A stretch of DNA of 64,000 bases from Hysterangium stoloniferum. Its lineage: Eukaryota > Basidiomycota > Agaricomycetes > Hysterangiales > Hysterangiaceae. The translations under genes were made by a program, and so were the position numbers. The notes beneath the pieces are model-generated. The model worked only from the letters and a program-made list of their open reading frames with translations. It had not been told where the DNA came from and did no database searches. The stretch is taken from contig WHVD01000010.1 of the NCBI GenBank assembly GCA_015178975.1, positions 620,001 to 684,000 of the forward strand, given 5' to 3'. Shown here piece after piece: positions 19,945 to 32,060 of the stretch. Numbering within the stretch: position 1 is the stretch's first letter; each line of letters starts with the position of its first letter.

Positions 19945-21797
19945 TTAGAGTGATGATAAAGGTCCGGGTTTGCTTGGATAAGCTGTGTGGAAGTCAGTAA
20001 CAATTTCCATAGTGTGTCCAAGTTCCGTGGCTAATATCCATGAAGTTTCCTCGTCGGTACCTTCATAACCTGCCCATTTGACTAAATAGAGCAATTTACA
20101 AGTATGTCGGCGATTGTCAATTTTAGAATCCAAAATTTCAGAAACTTCAAATTCGGGTTCTCCGTCAATGATGACCGAAGGGGACAGAGGTTGAATACGT
20201 TCCGGGTTTTTGTTAGGAACACAGGGTTCTAACATGGAAATGTGGAAAATGGGGTGAACTGCTCGCATACTATCGGGAAGTTGGAGAGTCCATGAGAGTG
20301 AACCGGCTTGTGCTATAATTTCAAATGGGCCTAAGAATTTCTCAGCGAGTTTTTTAGAAGGTTGGGTGGTGCGGAATAATTGAGCTTTTACAAAAACCTG
20401 ACCTCTAATTTTAAAATTAGGAGGAGGATCCTGTTTTTGTCCACGGAACATTGGTAATATTCCTGTGTGGAAGAAATAGCTTTCCGAAGTTCTTGATGTA
20501 ATTCGTCGAGGTCGGTAATAAATTCTTGAGCACGGACAGAAGCCAAATCTCGTTCAGAATGTACAGTGAGATTCGGATTATAGCCTTTGTTGGTGAAAAA
20601 AGGAGATATGCCAGTAGTTGCATTCGGAGAGTTATTGTAGGTGAATTCCGCGATCGGAAGAAGGGACTTCCAGTTGTCCTGTTGATAATTGCAATAGATG
20701 CAGAGATATTGTTCCAATGTTTGATTTACACGTTCCGTTTGTCCATCACCTTCCGGGTGATATCCCGAGGTGAAGTGTAGTTTCATGTTGAGGGCTTTTC
20801 CGAGGGCCTGGAAGAAATGGGAGACAAACTTGGAACCTCGATCGGAAGTTATGTGAGACGGAACTCCGTGTTTGGAAAATACATGAATAATGAAAAGTTC
20901 CGCTAATTGTAAGGATGTGATTGTATCATGGGTGGGTATGAAAATGCCTTGTTTTGAGAATCAATCCACAACAACTAGAATGGATGTAAAGCCTTCAGAC
21001 GTCAGAAGTTGTTCGATAAAATCCATGGAAATTGAGTTCCAGGGATTTTCCAGTATCAGAAGTTGCTTGAGAAGGCCATATGGCTTATGCCTCTGGGTTT
21101 TAGAGCGTAAGCAGGTGGTGCATGACTTACAGAACTGGGTTACGAAATCTCGGAGGTTGGGCCAAGTGTATTCTCTATGGATTAAACCAAGAGTATTGTT
21201 AATGCTGTAATGTCCGGAGATTAGATGATCGTGTTTATACTGAAGTATGCAGAGTCAGAGATTGTTGGAATCTGGAACGTAGATACATCCATCAAGACGG
21301 ATAAAACCTTGAGAGTCTTGTGACCATCGGGGTTGGTCAGGATTGTCAGGAACTTCTAGATGTGGCTTGAGAGCCGGATTGGAAGTGAGTGCAGAAAGGA
21401 TATCTTGATGTAATTGCTCAATGTCCATAATCATGACGCTACGCATAATTGGATAGTAGAGGGAAGTCACTCGAATAGATGCAGAAAGTTGTTGCATTGT
21501 AAAAACTGGTTTCAAGTTATGCGGATTAACAATGGCATAGTTACTTTCTCCCTCTTTAGGATAGACGTCCCATCATCGAGTCATGGCATCTGGTTTTCCA
21601 CCAAGATGTCTGGGTCGGAAATGGATAATCATGTTGAAAGTGGAAAGGAATTCGGACCAGCGGGCTTGCCAGTGGGTTAAAAGTTTAGTGGTAGAAAAAT
21701 ATTCGAGATTTTTGTGATCGGTAACAATGTCAATGGGAGTTGTGGAACCTTCAAGATAATGGTGCCAATGTTTGAAAGCTTCAAAAATTGCCACTGG
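19945..21797 (-). pseudogene. pol C-terminal half of G3: RNase H end, integrase, chromodomain
   Basis: In minus sense it starts within RNase H ([28 protein letters not shown]). It then has the integrase zinc region (CKSCTTC), the core with VVD followed by a stop where related copies read VVDRFSKQ or VVDQFS, and DGQTERVNQTLEQYL. The C-terminus has FKIRGQVFVKAQLF and a chromodomain (LLYLVKWAGYEGTDEETSW), ending PGPLSSL. Chromodomains of this class bind methylated histone H3 and steer insertion to heterochromatin, which fits the nesting here. There are few stops compared with G1b. The missing N-terminal half is at 44092-47050. Confidence 0.85.
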
Positions 21798-22006
21798 TAA
21801 TTGTACTACAAATTAAGATCACAATAAGACAGATTAGGATGGAAGTTCCAAATCAGGAACACAATAAGCAAATGAATGAATACTTGCTGATAAGTTACTA
21901 AATAATATAGAACAAGGATGAAGTTCAAAATGGCTGGGGATTGATAGTATTCTGGAGGTGGGGGGTTATATCAGAATATTGAAATATCTGGGAATGGATT
22001 GTAACA
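21796..22006 (-). mobile_element. LTR E' fragment, 3' LTR remnant of element G6
   Basis: This is the last part (plus sense) of a diverged type E LTR ending GGATTGTAACA, followed by a polypurine tract (minus sense CTTAATGGGGGTGC). It abuts G3 RNase H at the left. The same DNA recurs at 43694-43900, so the pair forms direct repeats around the 22-kb block. Confidence 0.7.
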
Positions 22007-22136
22007 GCACCCCCATTAAGGCTGAAGTCCCATAGAGGTGATTAGGTACAAAGCATTGAGCTGTTGGTAATCCATTGTGTGTTGTACATAGGAACACATG
22101 TCTGGAGGTAAATAGTTTTGGAGGCTGGGTCCTGGG

Positions 22137-22144
22137 TATAAAAA
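22137..22144 (+). promoter_or_regulatory. TATA box of the G6 antisense gene
   Basis: TATAAAAA with the same neighbours as 44030 (GGTCCTGGG before, TCCCAAAA after). Confidence 0.55.
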
Positions 22145-22853
22145 TCCCAAAAAAATTCAAATTAGCAATTTTCTTTCTTGTTCCTGACTTGCATGTCAAC
22201 TCATCTTCCTCTCTTTACCAAAACTCCCAAAACTTCTGATGCCAAAACTCCCTAAATGTTGAAGGTAGAAGAACTTAAACTGAAATGACAGAAGTGGAGG
22301 AATTAAGGTGCAAGCAGGAAGAGGAGGTGAAGGAGTTGATGCATGAGTTGCAGGAGGTGGAAGATGCAGAATTTCAGGAAAAAGAACAGGTTGAGTGGAA
22401 TGGAAGGAGGCAATTCAGAGGTCAGCAGAAGAGTGGAGGTTGTGGGAAGAGAGGGAGAAGAACCAGAGAGAGGAGGAGGATAAACAGTTGGAGGAAAGGT
22501 GGGATGGGAAAGTGAGTGATGATCTATCAATTTTCTGTTCAATATCCCATTTATCATGAATTAGTGAAAAGTGGTTAAAATGGAAGAGGAAGAAGAGGCT
22601 GGGTCTTTGAGTCCAATGGCAAGTTATTTGTTCAAAGTCCAGAATTTATGTCTCACATCTGAAACAGAAACAAAAGTCATAGTTCTGGAATGAATGGATG
22701 AAATAAATGAAGTTCCATGCAAATGGTGCAAGGATTGGAGAATCAGAGAATCAAATGCAGAAAATAGAAGGCTAAATGGGGTGCCTCTTGTTACCCTTGG
22801 GTGGTTAACAAAGTTCTGTGTATGCTTGCTGGAAAACTGGTTTTGAAGAATGG

Positions 22854-24246
22854 TGTTAAGAACTAGAAACTGACTAATGTCGGTGGACCGACGGGGACCG
22901 ATCGGAAGGACTTGGCTTCAGCTTATGTGCTGCGCCCTCGCAGTTGTCCATCAGGTGTCCTTAAATTTCGGGCGGGCGAAGACTAGTCCCAACGAATACC
23001 ACTCAGTAAAAACTACCGATCGGAACTGAGGGATGAGTCGAGTGTCGGGCCAAGGGGTCGGGGACCGAAGGGGGGCGAGTGCACGTAAAGGTGGAAGACG
23101 GAATTCTTAGTATGAGACTTCTGGAGGTGTAAGAGGGTATTCTGAGTTGATATTCTGATTGCCTGGTAACTACAACTACAGTGGGTTCATATACAAGTGT
23201 GAGGAGTATGCTTTTACCACAGTATCATTGTGGTAAAACACTCCTTTTATTTCATTTATATTTTACATATTCTATTCATATTTTTCTATCTTTCATATTC
23301 TTCGAATATTGATATTTCATTAGTTTGAAGCATTGTGTATACTTGTGGGTGCACTCAGCACCAATTAGAACTCAGACAACTTTTACCCAGCAGACACCAC
23401 CTCGTAAACGACCCAGATGTCGAATAGCGAGAGGTGTCAAGGGTAATGTTTCAACTACCCTTAAAGGTAGTATTCTCTTGCATACTAATGTACTTTGGAC
23501 TCGAACCGCGAAGGTCGAGTTCCAATCTAAGGTCTTTGCGCTAGTCGACATTATAGTCGACTCGCGCTATTATTTCTTTACTCTAGATATTCAGCTTCGC
23601 GTTGATTATCTATTCTACATCTAGCTACGAGTTGTACCGTGAAGGTCAACTCTTTCATTCATTCATTCTAGCCGTCAAGAGCAACTGTACAGTTGCTCTT
23701 GTGACGCATAGCGTGTCTTCTTACTAGCACAGCTTGTCTGGTAATCTACGGTATTGTACTGTACGGTCAATATCTGCTAATAGTAGTTGAATAGACACTA
23801 TTCTTCGTATATCGAACGGTCAGAATCTATCGACTCTTCACAACAAGTAACAGGCATCTAGGAAATACTAACTAGGAGAAGAGTGGAACATGGTATTGAC
23901 AAATAAACTTGACTAGGAACAGGAAGTTTATGATTAGTTCGGAGGCCGATGATAACTGAGAGCGGAATTATGGTAAAAGGAAATAGTTTGAGGGTTACAG
24001 ATATATATAGACATATGTGAAACATAGGATAGAGCGGATCATCATAATGAAGGGGATGTATCAGAGTTTAACCAGATAGTTCGAGTATTTTTGATGTGGG
24101 CGTAAACGGGGTTTGATCACCGTGAAAGCATATGTCAGCTTCAGGAGGCTGATGGTTTCCAATGTGGTAACTTGAACAGTAACTTGAAATTGTCGATAGG
24201 TGGCGATAACCTCGGGGACCGATAGGGTTGCAACACGGTCGTAACA
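22854..24246 (-). mobile_element. Solo LTR A with nested LTR B2, target duplication AATGG
   Basis: Starts TGTTAAGAACTAG, ends GGTCGTAACA, with AATGG at 22849-22853 and 24247-24251. It is about 743 bp after removing the insertion at 23198-23842. It has more CpG-to-TpG changes than the copy at 17451, so it is older. It sits in exon 3 of the G6 antisense gene. Confidence 0.9.
23198..23842 (+). mobile_element. Solo LTR B2 (645 bp), target duplication ACAAG
   Basis: Starts TGTGAGGAGTATGC and ends CGACTCTTCACA. ACAAG is at 23193-23197 and 23843-23847. It is a diverged relative, in opposite orientation, of LTR B at 34768-35410 and 49715-50985 (shared CTTGTGGGTGCA and TTAGAACTCAGAC). Confidence 0.9.
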
Positions 24247-24378
24247 AATGGCAAGAAACTGGGTAAGACAGGTAAGGTGGAAAAAATAGAGAAAATGGAA
24301 GTTGTGGGACCATTGGAAAATGGTGGGACTTTGGAACTCAACCTAGTACAAGGGAGTTGTGTGATTGCTGTGATGAGA

Positions 24379-25526
24379 TGTTAAGTGCTTTGTTGGGAAC
24401 CTATTCCAGAACTATCGGGAAGTGACTGGAAACTCAGAAACTTCCAAATAGGGTCAGGATGTCAGCTTCAGCTTATGTGCTGCACCTCTACACAAACACT
24501 CAAGTCCTTCATTTCAGAGATGGGAAAGTTATGCCAGAGGGTATGGATATTCAGAGTTCTGAAGAGTTCTGAATATTGAGTGTACAGAGAGAAGGAAGGA
24601 ATAAGAAACTAAGTCGATATCAGATCTAATGTAAAGTACAAATTCACAGAAACTAATATAAGTTTTTTTGTTATTGTACTACAAACTAAGATCACAATAA
24701 GACAGAATTGGAAGTATTCTGAAATGGGAATACAATAAGTAAACAAGTTGTTATGACCCATGCTTGGAAGTTCACATAACCTCTGAACCACTGACACTGC
24801 CGCTCATTCTCAGACATCCATCAGATACTGGATTTCCTTTTTGGGTCATTTCCTTATGTCCTGATTAGTATGCCCTGTATGTCTGAATATGTTATACCTT
24901 TCATCCTAGTTTGTATTCTCTGAGTATTGGAAACCTGTATATGTTGTATTCCCGATTTAGTTATGCTCTTGTTCTACTTTAGGTACTTTCCTTGTCTCCT
25001 CATTAGTACTGTGAGATGCCGGAAATCCATATATATACCAAACTGTAAAGTAGTTACAGAGCAATCAGAATATCGACTTAGTTACTCTACTAGTTCTTTG
25101 CTCTTCTCTCAGACCTCCAATCTTCCCTCTATCTCTCTCTACCCCCCTTACCAACCCAGGGATCTGACAGTTTGTCTACTGTTTGGATTCCTGATAGGTA
25201 AGTTCTCACATGTTTGAAATTTAAGGACAACTGACAGTAACTTTGTGAGGGCACAGCACACAAGCTGAAGCCACATCCTTCCATTTGGACCCTGTCAGAC
25301 TTCTGACTTTACAGCACGCAACTTAACACAAGTGAATACTTGTCAGTTGACAAGTTACCAAATGGGGAACAAAGGTGAGATCTGGAAGTATCAAAACTAT
25401 GAATATTCTGTAGTCTGAAGTCAGAATTGGATATTGAGGTGGGAAGTTGGATTGGAGACTTGGGGTGGAGGTCAGAATGTTTCAGATGGTATCAGATATT
25501 GAGTTGTCTGGAAATGGGTCATGGCA
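24379..25526 (-). mobile_element. Solo LTR E with nested LTR J, target duplication TGAGA
   Basis: Starts TGTTAAGTGCT and ends GGGTCATGGCA (decayed from GGGTCGTAACA). TGAGA is at 24374-24378 and 25527-25531. It is about 563 bp after removing LTR J. The shared core is at about 24462-24488. It is inserted in exon 3 of the G6 antisense gene. Confidence 0.85.
24749..25328 (+). mobile_element. Solo LTR J (580 bp), target duplication CAAGT
   Basis: Starts TGTTATGACCC and ends CAACTTAACA. CAAGT is at 24744-24748 and 25329-25333. A TATATATACC box (about 25031) precedes AATCAGAATATCGAC by about 33 bp. The shared core, one base changed (GCACACAAGCTGAAGCC), is at about 25256-25272. Confidence 0.88.
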
Positions 25527-25912
25527 TGAGAATGTAAATGCCATGCTCCAAATTGCCATGGAACTGGCAAAAGTCCAGAAAGTCCTGGAACTCAATAACC
25601 AGATCCAGGTTAAGGGGTTTAGGATGATGAATCAACACTTACAAGGGTAGAACAAAATCTTGGAGGAGGTAATGGTCAGTATTGGTGTCATAGCAGTAAC
25701 TAAAAAATGTGCATGGGAGGAGCTGGGAGGAGAAGGTTCCAGGTCAGAAAATGGTGTCATCATGGAACTTGAGAACAGGATGGAGCTTCAGAGGAAGCTG
25801 GAAAATAATGATGAGGTTTAGGAGAAAATGGGAGTAGATGCAGGGGAGCCGAAATTTGGAGAAGTGGAAATGTTGAAGGAAATGTAACATGATTTTAATA
25901 ATTTTGACTTGC

Positions 25913-26773
25913 TGTTAAGGTGCATGCAGGGCTTAGTGGAGGGTTTCTGGAGAAACCCGTGGGTATTCCAGTAAGACTTGGCTCTTATAAGCTGCACCCT
26001 CACGAGATTGTTGCATCCAATTTCAAACAGGGAGATGGGAAACCTGGGGAGTCTGGGTGTAGTTGATAGGTCAGGGGTTGATAGGTCAAAAGACCAGTTG
26101 AGAAGCTTACGGGCTCTGATGAGGTCGAAGGGGTTAGGTGGTGATGGGTTGGAGGTCAAGCAATAGATAGGTTGGAGCTTGTGGGCTCTGATGACGTAAA
26201 TAGCGGTGTGTTTCAAAGAGAGGAGTAGAGTGGAAAATATACTAAGATTACTGGGGGAATCTAAGCTAATTTTCTGACTGGATTGTATGTACAACATCTG
26301 CCAGTTTATATAGACCATGGAGTGAATGACATACCAAATCCAGTAATGATGAAATGAAACTAACAAAACATAAAATGGGAATAGTAAACACCAAATTGGT
26401 GTTAGGAACGGGACGGAACGGAGTGGAGTCCAAATTGTGACAAAGCATAACCCATAACGGGAAATGGAGCGGGAGTGGAGTCCTAAATCATGACAGGTCA
26501 TTTGACTAAAACGGGAACGGGGCTCGATTAGAGTGGTGACGGGATTCTGAGCGGGGTCCGGTGACTGATGCATGGGACAAAGACGGACATAGACAGAGAC
26601 AGAGTCCAGGGGAAGTCCGGTGACTGATATGTGTCGTAATGAGGTCGAACGTAACAAGTCTTGACGTAACGGAGTCTGGGTGGGAAATCCTATAAACAGA
26701 CAATTGGTGCTTGTAGCGCGTGGGGGTGTACAGGTTAGTGCCCGGAGTCCGGCGGGATTGTCTGGTTGTAACA
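25913..26773 (-). mobile_element. LTR C-type copy (861 bp)
   Basis: Starts TGTTAAGGTGC and ends GGTTGTAACA. Sequence matches LTR C throughout, with a partly deleted core at about 25975. The left neighbour CTTGC has no equal on the right (GTTTT), so one flank has been rearranged or this was an LTR of a deleted element. It marks the right limit of G6 sequence. Confidence 0.75.
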
Positions 26774-27308
26774 GTTTTTCAGCATGTCAACTGAACATCC
26801 CTCACATGCATTAGCCTGTTTGACCAAAAATGATACCTCCTGCCACTTGTCCTTTGACTCCCCACACATGCACATCCAGGGGTTGAAGTTTAGAGCTGCA
26901 CCCAAAAGTGCTTTGAGGTCATTGGTTGTGAACTCCTCCCTGGGCTTGTGTCATCATGTCCTCTTCTTAGTGGGTGAAGAGGCATCCTTCTTGCTGTCAG
27001 TGAAAATGCCAGCGTCTGACTCACCTTCAAATGCTTGTGGAGATGATGTGACTGAAGTCACCTGGGGAGGGTGTGGAGATGACCTGACTGAAGTGACCAG
27101 TTGGGGGGGTATTGACCATGGAAGAGAAGTTGGGGAAAAGAGGGGATATGAGGGTATTCATATTCATGGGACTATGGGGGTGTGGGATCTGCATGTTGGA
27201 TGCTTTGGATGAGTATCTTGCATGTTTTGAAGGTGGGAGCATGGGCATGAGGGGCATCACATGTGAGGATGGGAGAGGAGGTGAGGGTGAGGGAAGGGAA
27301 GTGTGATA
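26774..27308. other. No recognised gene
   Basis: Open frames exist on both strands (plus 26784-27212; minus 27027-27332, Pro/Ser/Met-rich), but neither shows a known motif. The two frames overlap, so at most one can be real. Confidence 0.3.
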
Positions 27309-28290
27309 CAGTGGCTCGAAAAACTGTCCCAATGTTTTCTCATTTTTGAAAGGTTGGGTTGGTATGGAACCACTGACAGAAGTGGAAAATCTGAGTAAAT
27401 TATAAGGATACTACAGGATTGTGGCTTAATGGTAACCCCTGGGTCATGTGATTTGGATCAAAACCTGTTGAATAATAAATAAAACAAAACAGCTACTCAT
27501 TGGGACAGTTTTTTGACCTATGATTACTTTACTATCTAGTACTTTGTATGACCCTCTTTTTTCTGTATAACTGCTCTAATCCTTCTGGGCATACTTTCTA
27601 TTAAATCTTGGTGGACTTCTGGTTGGATTGCATTCTACATCTCCACCACTCTTTCCTACAATTCATATACTCCTTTGGATGATGTGTTATATTTTTGGAG
27701 TTGGTGTTTTAGACGTTCCCAAAATGTTCTATGGGATTAATATCAGGGTACTGGGGAAGCCAGGATAGTACTTCAATGACCTTGTCTCAAATCATTTTGT
27801 TGCCTACCAAGATACATGTTTATGGTCATTGTCCTACTAAAAGTAACAGTTAGCCTCCTCCATTTCCAACTTTTCAAAACTTTGCACCACTCCCATCTCC
27901 AAAATTTCACAGTATTGAGCATCCATCCTCCCCTGCACCTCTATGAGCTTTCCCACTCTATTCCAACCCATACAACTCCATACCATGAGGTTGTTTCCTT
28001 CTCCATGTTTGACAGTCAGTGTTGTAGTCTGATCAGACACTGGTTCTCCTCATTGTTTCCATGCATATGTTTTTCCATATAACCCAATCCTATTAATCTT
28101 GGTCTCATCTGACCATAACACCCTCTTCCAGTCCTCCACAGTCCAATTTTCATGATATTGGGCAAATTTGAGTCACTTCTGATAATGAATGGCCTTCAGC
28201 AATGGTCACTTTTGCTTTGTTGCAGAGTAAAAACCATTCTCCTTCAGTACATTCTGACTGATTGGGGAGTGACAGAGTTGGAGATGATAG
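27309..28290 (-). pseudogene. Decayed Tc1/mariner transposase fragment
   Basis: In minus sense the C-terminal two thirds of a Tc1-type transposase can be followed across frames: WTVEDWKRVLWSDETKINRIG (first Asp), GNNLMVWSCMGW, QDNDHKH (second Asp), then a decayed DLIESMPRRIRAVIQKKEGHTKY end. A terminal repeat begins at about 27309 (CAGTGGCTCGAAAAACTG). Its reverse, CCCAATG..CAGTTTTT, occurs oddly close at about 27497-27515. The N-terminal DNA-binding part and the other end are missing. It is a different family from the intact element at 14446. Confidence 0.8.
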
Positions 28291-28399
28291 AATTAATAAA
28301 TTGGGTAGCCTGAACTGCATTATCAAGCTGCCCAGAGCTGATTTGATGAATTATTGACTGTTTGTCATGACCAGAAAGCTTAGAAGGATGGCTCCATGG

Positions 28400-28910
28400 C
28401 ACTCAGAATATACTGTATGGGCCTTGAGGACATGTGTTAAATTAGGAAGAAGGGATATGGTGTGGATGCACTGAGAAGCCTGGAAAATGTGATGAACAGC
28501 CTCAGAAAAGAGTATGTTAGCATAGAAATAGAGGGGGTGGGTTGAACTCACTGGGGACCACTGGATCACAAGGTGATAGCCTTGAGAATGTGTGTGTTAG
28601 ATTAAGGAGAAGGGATACAGTCCGGATGCACTGAGAAATCTGGAAAATGTGATGACAGCCTCAGAAAATAGTATGTTAGCATAGAAAACAGAGAAGGTGG
28701 GTTGAACTCACTGGGGACCACTGGAACAAGATGTGATGGCTTTGAGACATGTTTTTCAGATTAAAAAGAAGGGATATGGTTTGGAGGCACTGAGAAACCT
28801 GGAAAACATGATGACAGCCTCAGAAAAGAGTATGTTAGCATAGAAAACAGAGGGGACAGGTTGAACTTACTGGGGACCACTGGAACACAAGGTGATGACC
28901 TTGAGAACAC
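28400..28910. repeat. Three tandem copies of a ~160-bp unit
   Basis: The phrase CACTGAGAA..CTGGAAAA recurs at 28467, 28628 and 28787, and the surrounding sequence (AGCCTCAGAAAA, GTATGTTAGCATAGAAA, CTCACTGGGGACCACTGGA) repeats with the same spacing. Copies are about 85-90% alike by eye. No coding role is seen. Confidence 0.8.
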
Positions 28911-29415
28911 ATCTAATAGGGTAAAGAGCCCAGTTTGGAGACTCAGCCATCACATTTTATGTCACACATTGGGATAATATGTTGATCAACAATAACTAAT
29001 AGTGGAGTTGATTTCTGGATCTGATAATTATTAGTTGCAAATACTCTTTATTGTCATACTCATGATAGGCAAGTTTAAGGTCACCAGAAGTGATCATGAG
29101 AATAGAACAGACTCAATTCTCAATTTAAAAGAGAGTGATGAAGGATGCCACAGTCACATTTGGGACTTCTATTATGTCCCCCACACCAGCACTAGTCCGC
29201 TTCCTAAAAGACCGGCCCAGATCTCATCCCATTAGTGTCAACTTAAGGTTACTTGCTCTTATGCACCATACCATCATCCCCTAGACGCTCTCAGACCTTC
29301 AAAATGTGTAATCATCAATTTCTAATAAAATTTTTATTCTCCTGTAATAATGAGACAAATTTCTGTTGTTGTATTTACATAATAGCATCTAAAATTAAGT
29401 TTTTATAAAAAAGTC
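28911..29415. other. No recognised gene
   Basis: Mixed-composition DNA between the tandem repeat and the 3' end of the next minus-strand gene. One plus-strand frame (29035-29235) lacks any motif. Confidence 0.3.
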
Positions 29416-32060
29416 TTATTGTCTCGACCAAAAATGAGATGTGTAAGAATAAAATTGATTAGGATATGACTCTGTGATAGTAGTGTTGAAATAGGATGGA
29501 TAGTAACTTGCAGGATTTCTGGTGCTGATGGTGACAAGTTGAGGGGGTTGATTAAGCATGTGTGGTGAGGCTGGACCATTTAACACTGGGTGAAGGGGGG
29601 CTATAGGATATGTTTGTGAATTTTGTGTTAAAAATTCGGGCTCTACACAAGGAAAAGGAAATGGTGAGTTGTGATGAGAATGCATTAAAGAGTTATTGGG
29701 AGAGTATGGATGCATATCCTGAGGGATGATGAAAGTGGGCAGGTTATAGTGCTCAGGCTCAGTTTGAAGGTGGTGGGCAGGTGGTTGTGTTGGTGTCAAA
29801 GTGTTTTGAGGATGACACGAAGATGTTGGGCTTGAAAATGAGAGTCTGGAGTTATTGTTGAGGGATGTGATATCTGAATTGGCTGATTATAGGTCAATGA
29901 CACTGCATTGGATGGTTTTGAAGCCTCATCAAGCCCCGGTGTGCCAATCTTCCCTGAGCCTCTTGAAATTAACTTCCTTAGATTGTTCTGCATAATCTCT
30001 GAGTCATTTTCTGTCCTGTTGCAGCCTTTTCACTGGTCACTCATGATCTTTGCCTTTGCCAGTAGAGGATTCAAGGACTGAGGCTTGAGTTTCTACATGG
30101 GTTTGCAGACTGAGCACTTCATTATACAAAATATTGATATCCTCATTGATAGACTCGATTGTATGTTTTTGAACCAGCCCAAGAAAGAAGCAAATTAGTA
30201 AGGATCAATAAAAGACAAGAGAAAAAGTTCAGAAATCTACTACTTACTGCTTCTTTGAATTGCATGTGCCACTCTGTGAAAGTGAGTCGCCTGTTCATCT
30301 CTCATATTGATACCATATTTGCACAAAATATCAAGGCTGGCCATACATTGAGAGTCAAATTGCATTCCACACATGATTCCCGCTAACATCATGAGTTTTA
30401 TCCTATCTCGATTTATATTTCAATGCACCTGCTCATTACCATTGGATGTGAATGGCGATGCCTTCAAAACCAGTCCCATGTGGATAATGCAGATATCAGA
30501 GGTTGTCAATCAGATGAGCAGCATGGTCAGCATTGGCAAGCGAAGGATGCAGATCACCTAGTGCCCAGATCTGTTATCCCTGGCTATCCCAAGACCTGAT
30601 GAAGACTTGACATAAAAAAATTGTCTAATATAATTCTTCTTGGTGTTGCATCTGCAAGTTTCCAATTTAACTGATTCAATAGATTCTTCCAAATTTGAAG
30701 AATTGTGCCTGGTGTTCTTGATGGATTGGGATCAGTGTGTAAATGAGGATGGTGTGACACAAGTAAAATATACATGTATGTATGGGCATGATTGAAGATC
30801 ATATGGTTCATAGAATTCAAACTGCACAGGGCATTCTGAAGTAACTTTTAATATTCCATGGGCAAGAATGCCATCCACATTTCTGTGCCCTATGGCTTCT
30901 TTACTTTCAATTAGCAACAACTACTATACCAATATTAATTGTTTTAGACTTACAACAAAGCTCCTTTTGGTCTCAAACAGCTGCCAAGAAATTGCAAGGA
31001 GCATAGCCATTTCGAGAGGCTACTTCCTCATATTGTTGTATTTCTCTCTTGTTGTCACAGAGAAGTGCTTCCAAGTACCCTATGTTGAATTAATTAATAT
31101 TTCACAACACAAGGTGTGCCCAATAACCTTTCCCATATTTCTCACACCTCCAATTTATTAGCTTATAAAAATCACACTGAAAATAAAATAAAATAAGAGA
31201 CTTACTGAATCTTAGAGTAATTGTTGGAATCATGAATGAAGACTAGCTGACCATTGCAAGTGGAATATTTAGAAGTGCAAGCTCATGAGTCTCTGAGTAC
31301 ACTGTATGTATAAATCCCCAGCTTTGGAATTTCTGTCATTTCAACTGGCTGAGCCACATTGGTCACTATCCTCTTCATAGTCATTTGAGCTTAGATCTGA
31401 TTCTAAATTGAAAAGACACCCATTTTCTTGTAGTGCACAGAAAAAATGCCAATGTCTTCAGAAACACCTCCTTTGTAGCATCAAATGGTTGTCTTGAGGC
31501 CCTGGTAGTATGTGGTTGTGTACTACTAAAAAAATATTGCTTTACAGAGCGACCTGTTTAGAAAGAAATATGAGTAATCACCAATAAAACTGTTATTGAA
31601 AAAAAATTCAGAGAAGTAAGACTTACAGCAGGTTTTTAATTGTTTGCAAGATACTGGCTTATTGGTATGAATATCACAAAGCAAATAGCAAGTGACATTT
31701 TCATGGGAACCATGCACATCACCTAAAGAGTATTAGATGTTTTCCTTTGGATGAATAAAATTCTTGGGATTAATGTGAAAATGGTGTGCGACTGAATATT
31801 TAGGTTGGCTCCCAGATTCTGGATATTTGACAATGGCACCAATTGGATGCTCAATGAGTGCAGATGCATAAGACTGGCAAGTAGTCTTATTTTTAGAATG
31901 TTGCCATTCTTCCTCTGTAAATAATCTTGCTGGAGGGGGATAATAGTTTAAAAGAGGGGAGAAAGAATGACTGAGTGGGTCAATGTGAAGGTTGAAAATA
32001 TGCTGCAACTGCTGAAGCTCAGGATTAACAGAGATAGAAGGAATATCAATATTCTGGCCT
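29416..32060 (-). pseudogene. Multi-exon gene of unknown function, decayed
   Basis: Minus-strand pieces read in one order with plausible GT..AG introns. First comes 32060-31740 (NPELQQLQHIF, EEEWQHSKNKTTCQSYASAL, YSVAHHFHINPKNF). VHGSHENVTCYLLCD to KQLKTC follows, with a donor near 31627. The next exon starts near 31556. Then VTSECPVQFEFYEPYDLQSC and WKLADATPRRIILDNFFM (30580-30900), a piece with IHMGLVLKAIAIHIQW-type sequence near 30470, SLDILCKYGINMRDEQATHF (about 30300), and a Pro/Gln-rich C-terminus ending at 29416. Stops and frame changes are present. I do not recognise a domain. The LADATPRRI block resembles hypothetical proteins I have seen in Agaricomycetes, but I cannot verify that. 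Confidence 0.5.

Larger units (their letters stand above)
22256..25890 (+). pseudogene. Antisense accessory gene of G6, decayed, with nested LTRs
   Basis: Exon 1 starts at 22256 and runs to about 22511 (coiled coil: ELRCKQEEEVKELMHELQEV). The intron 1 donor is GTGAGT. Exon 2 and an intron ending GAAACAG near 22670 follow. Exon 3 begins AAACAAAAGTC. The zinc-cluster region survives only partly (PCKWCKDW). Exon 3 is split by solo LTR A (22854-24246) and solo LTR E (24379-25526). Removing both restores the order of the G3 gene through QIQVKGFRMMNQHLQ and VMVSIGVIAVTKK. There are stops at CGA-like codons and at least one frameshift. The gene is dead, but splice sites and layout confirm the family. 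Confidence 0.7.

Noticed and set aside
25818-26657. 279-codon minus-strand open frame
   Set aside because: It runs through LTR C and the end of the G6 antisense gene. Other LTR C copies show only fragments, so it is a chance frame in non-coding DNA.
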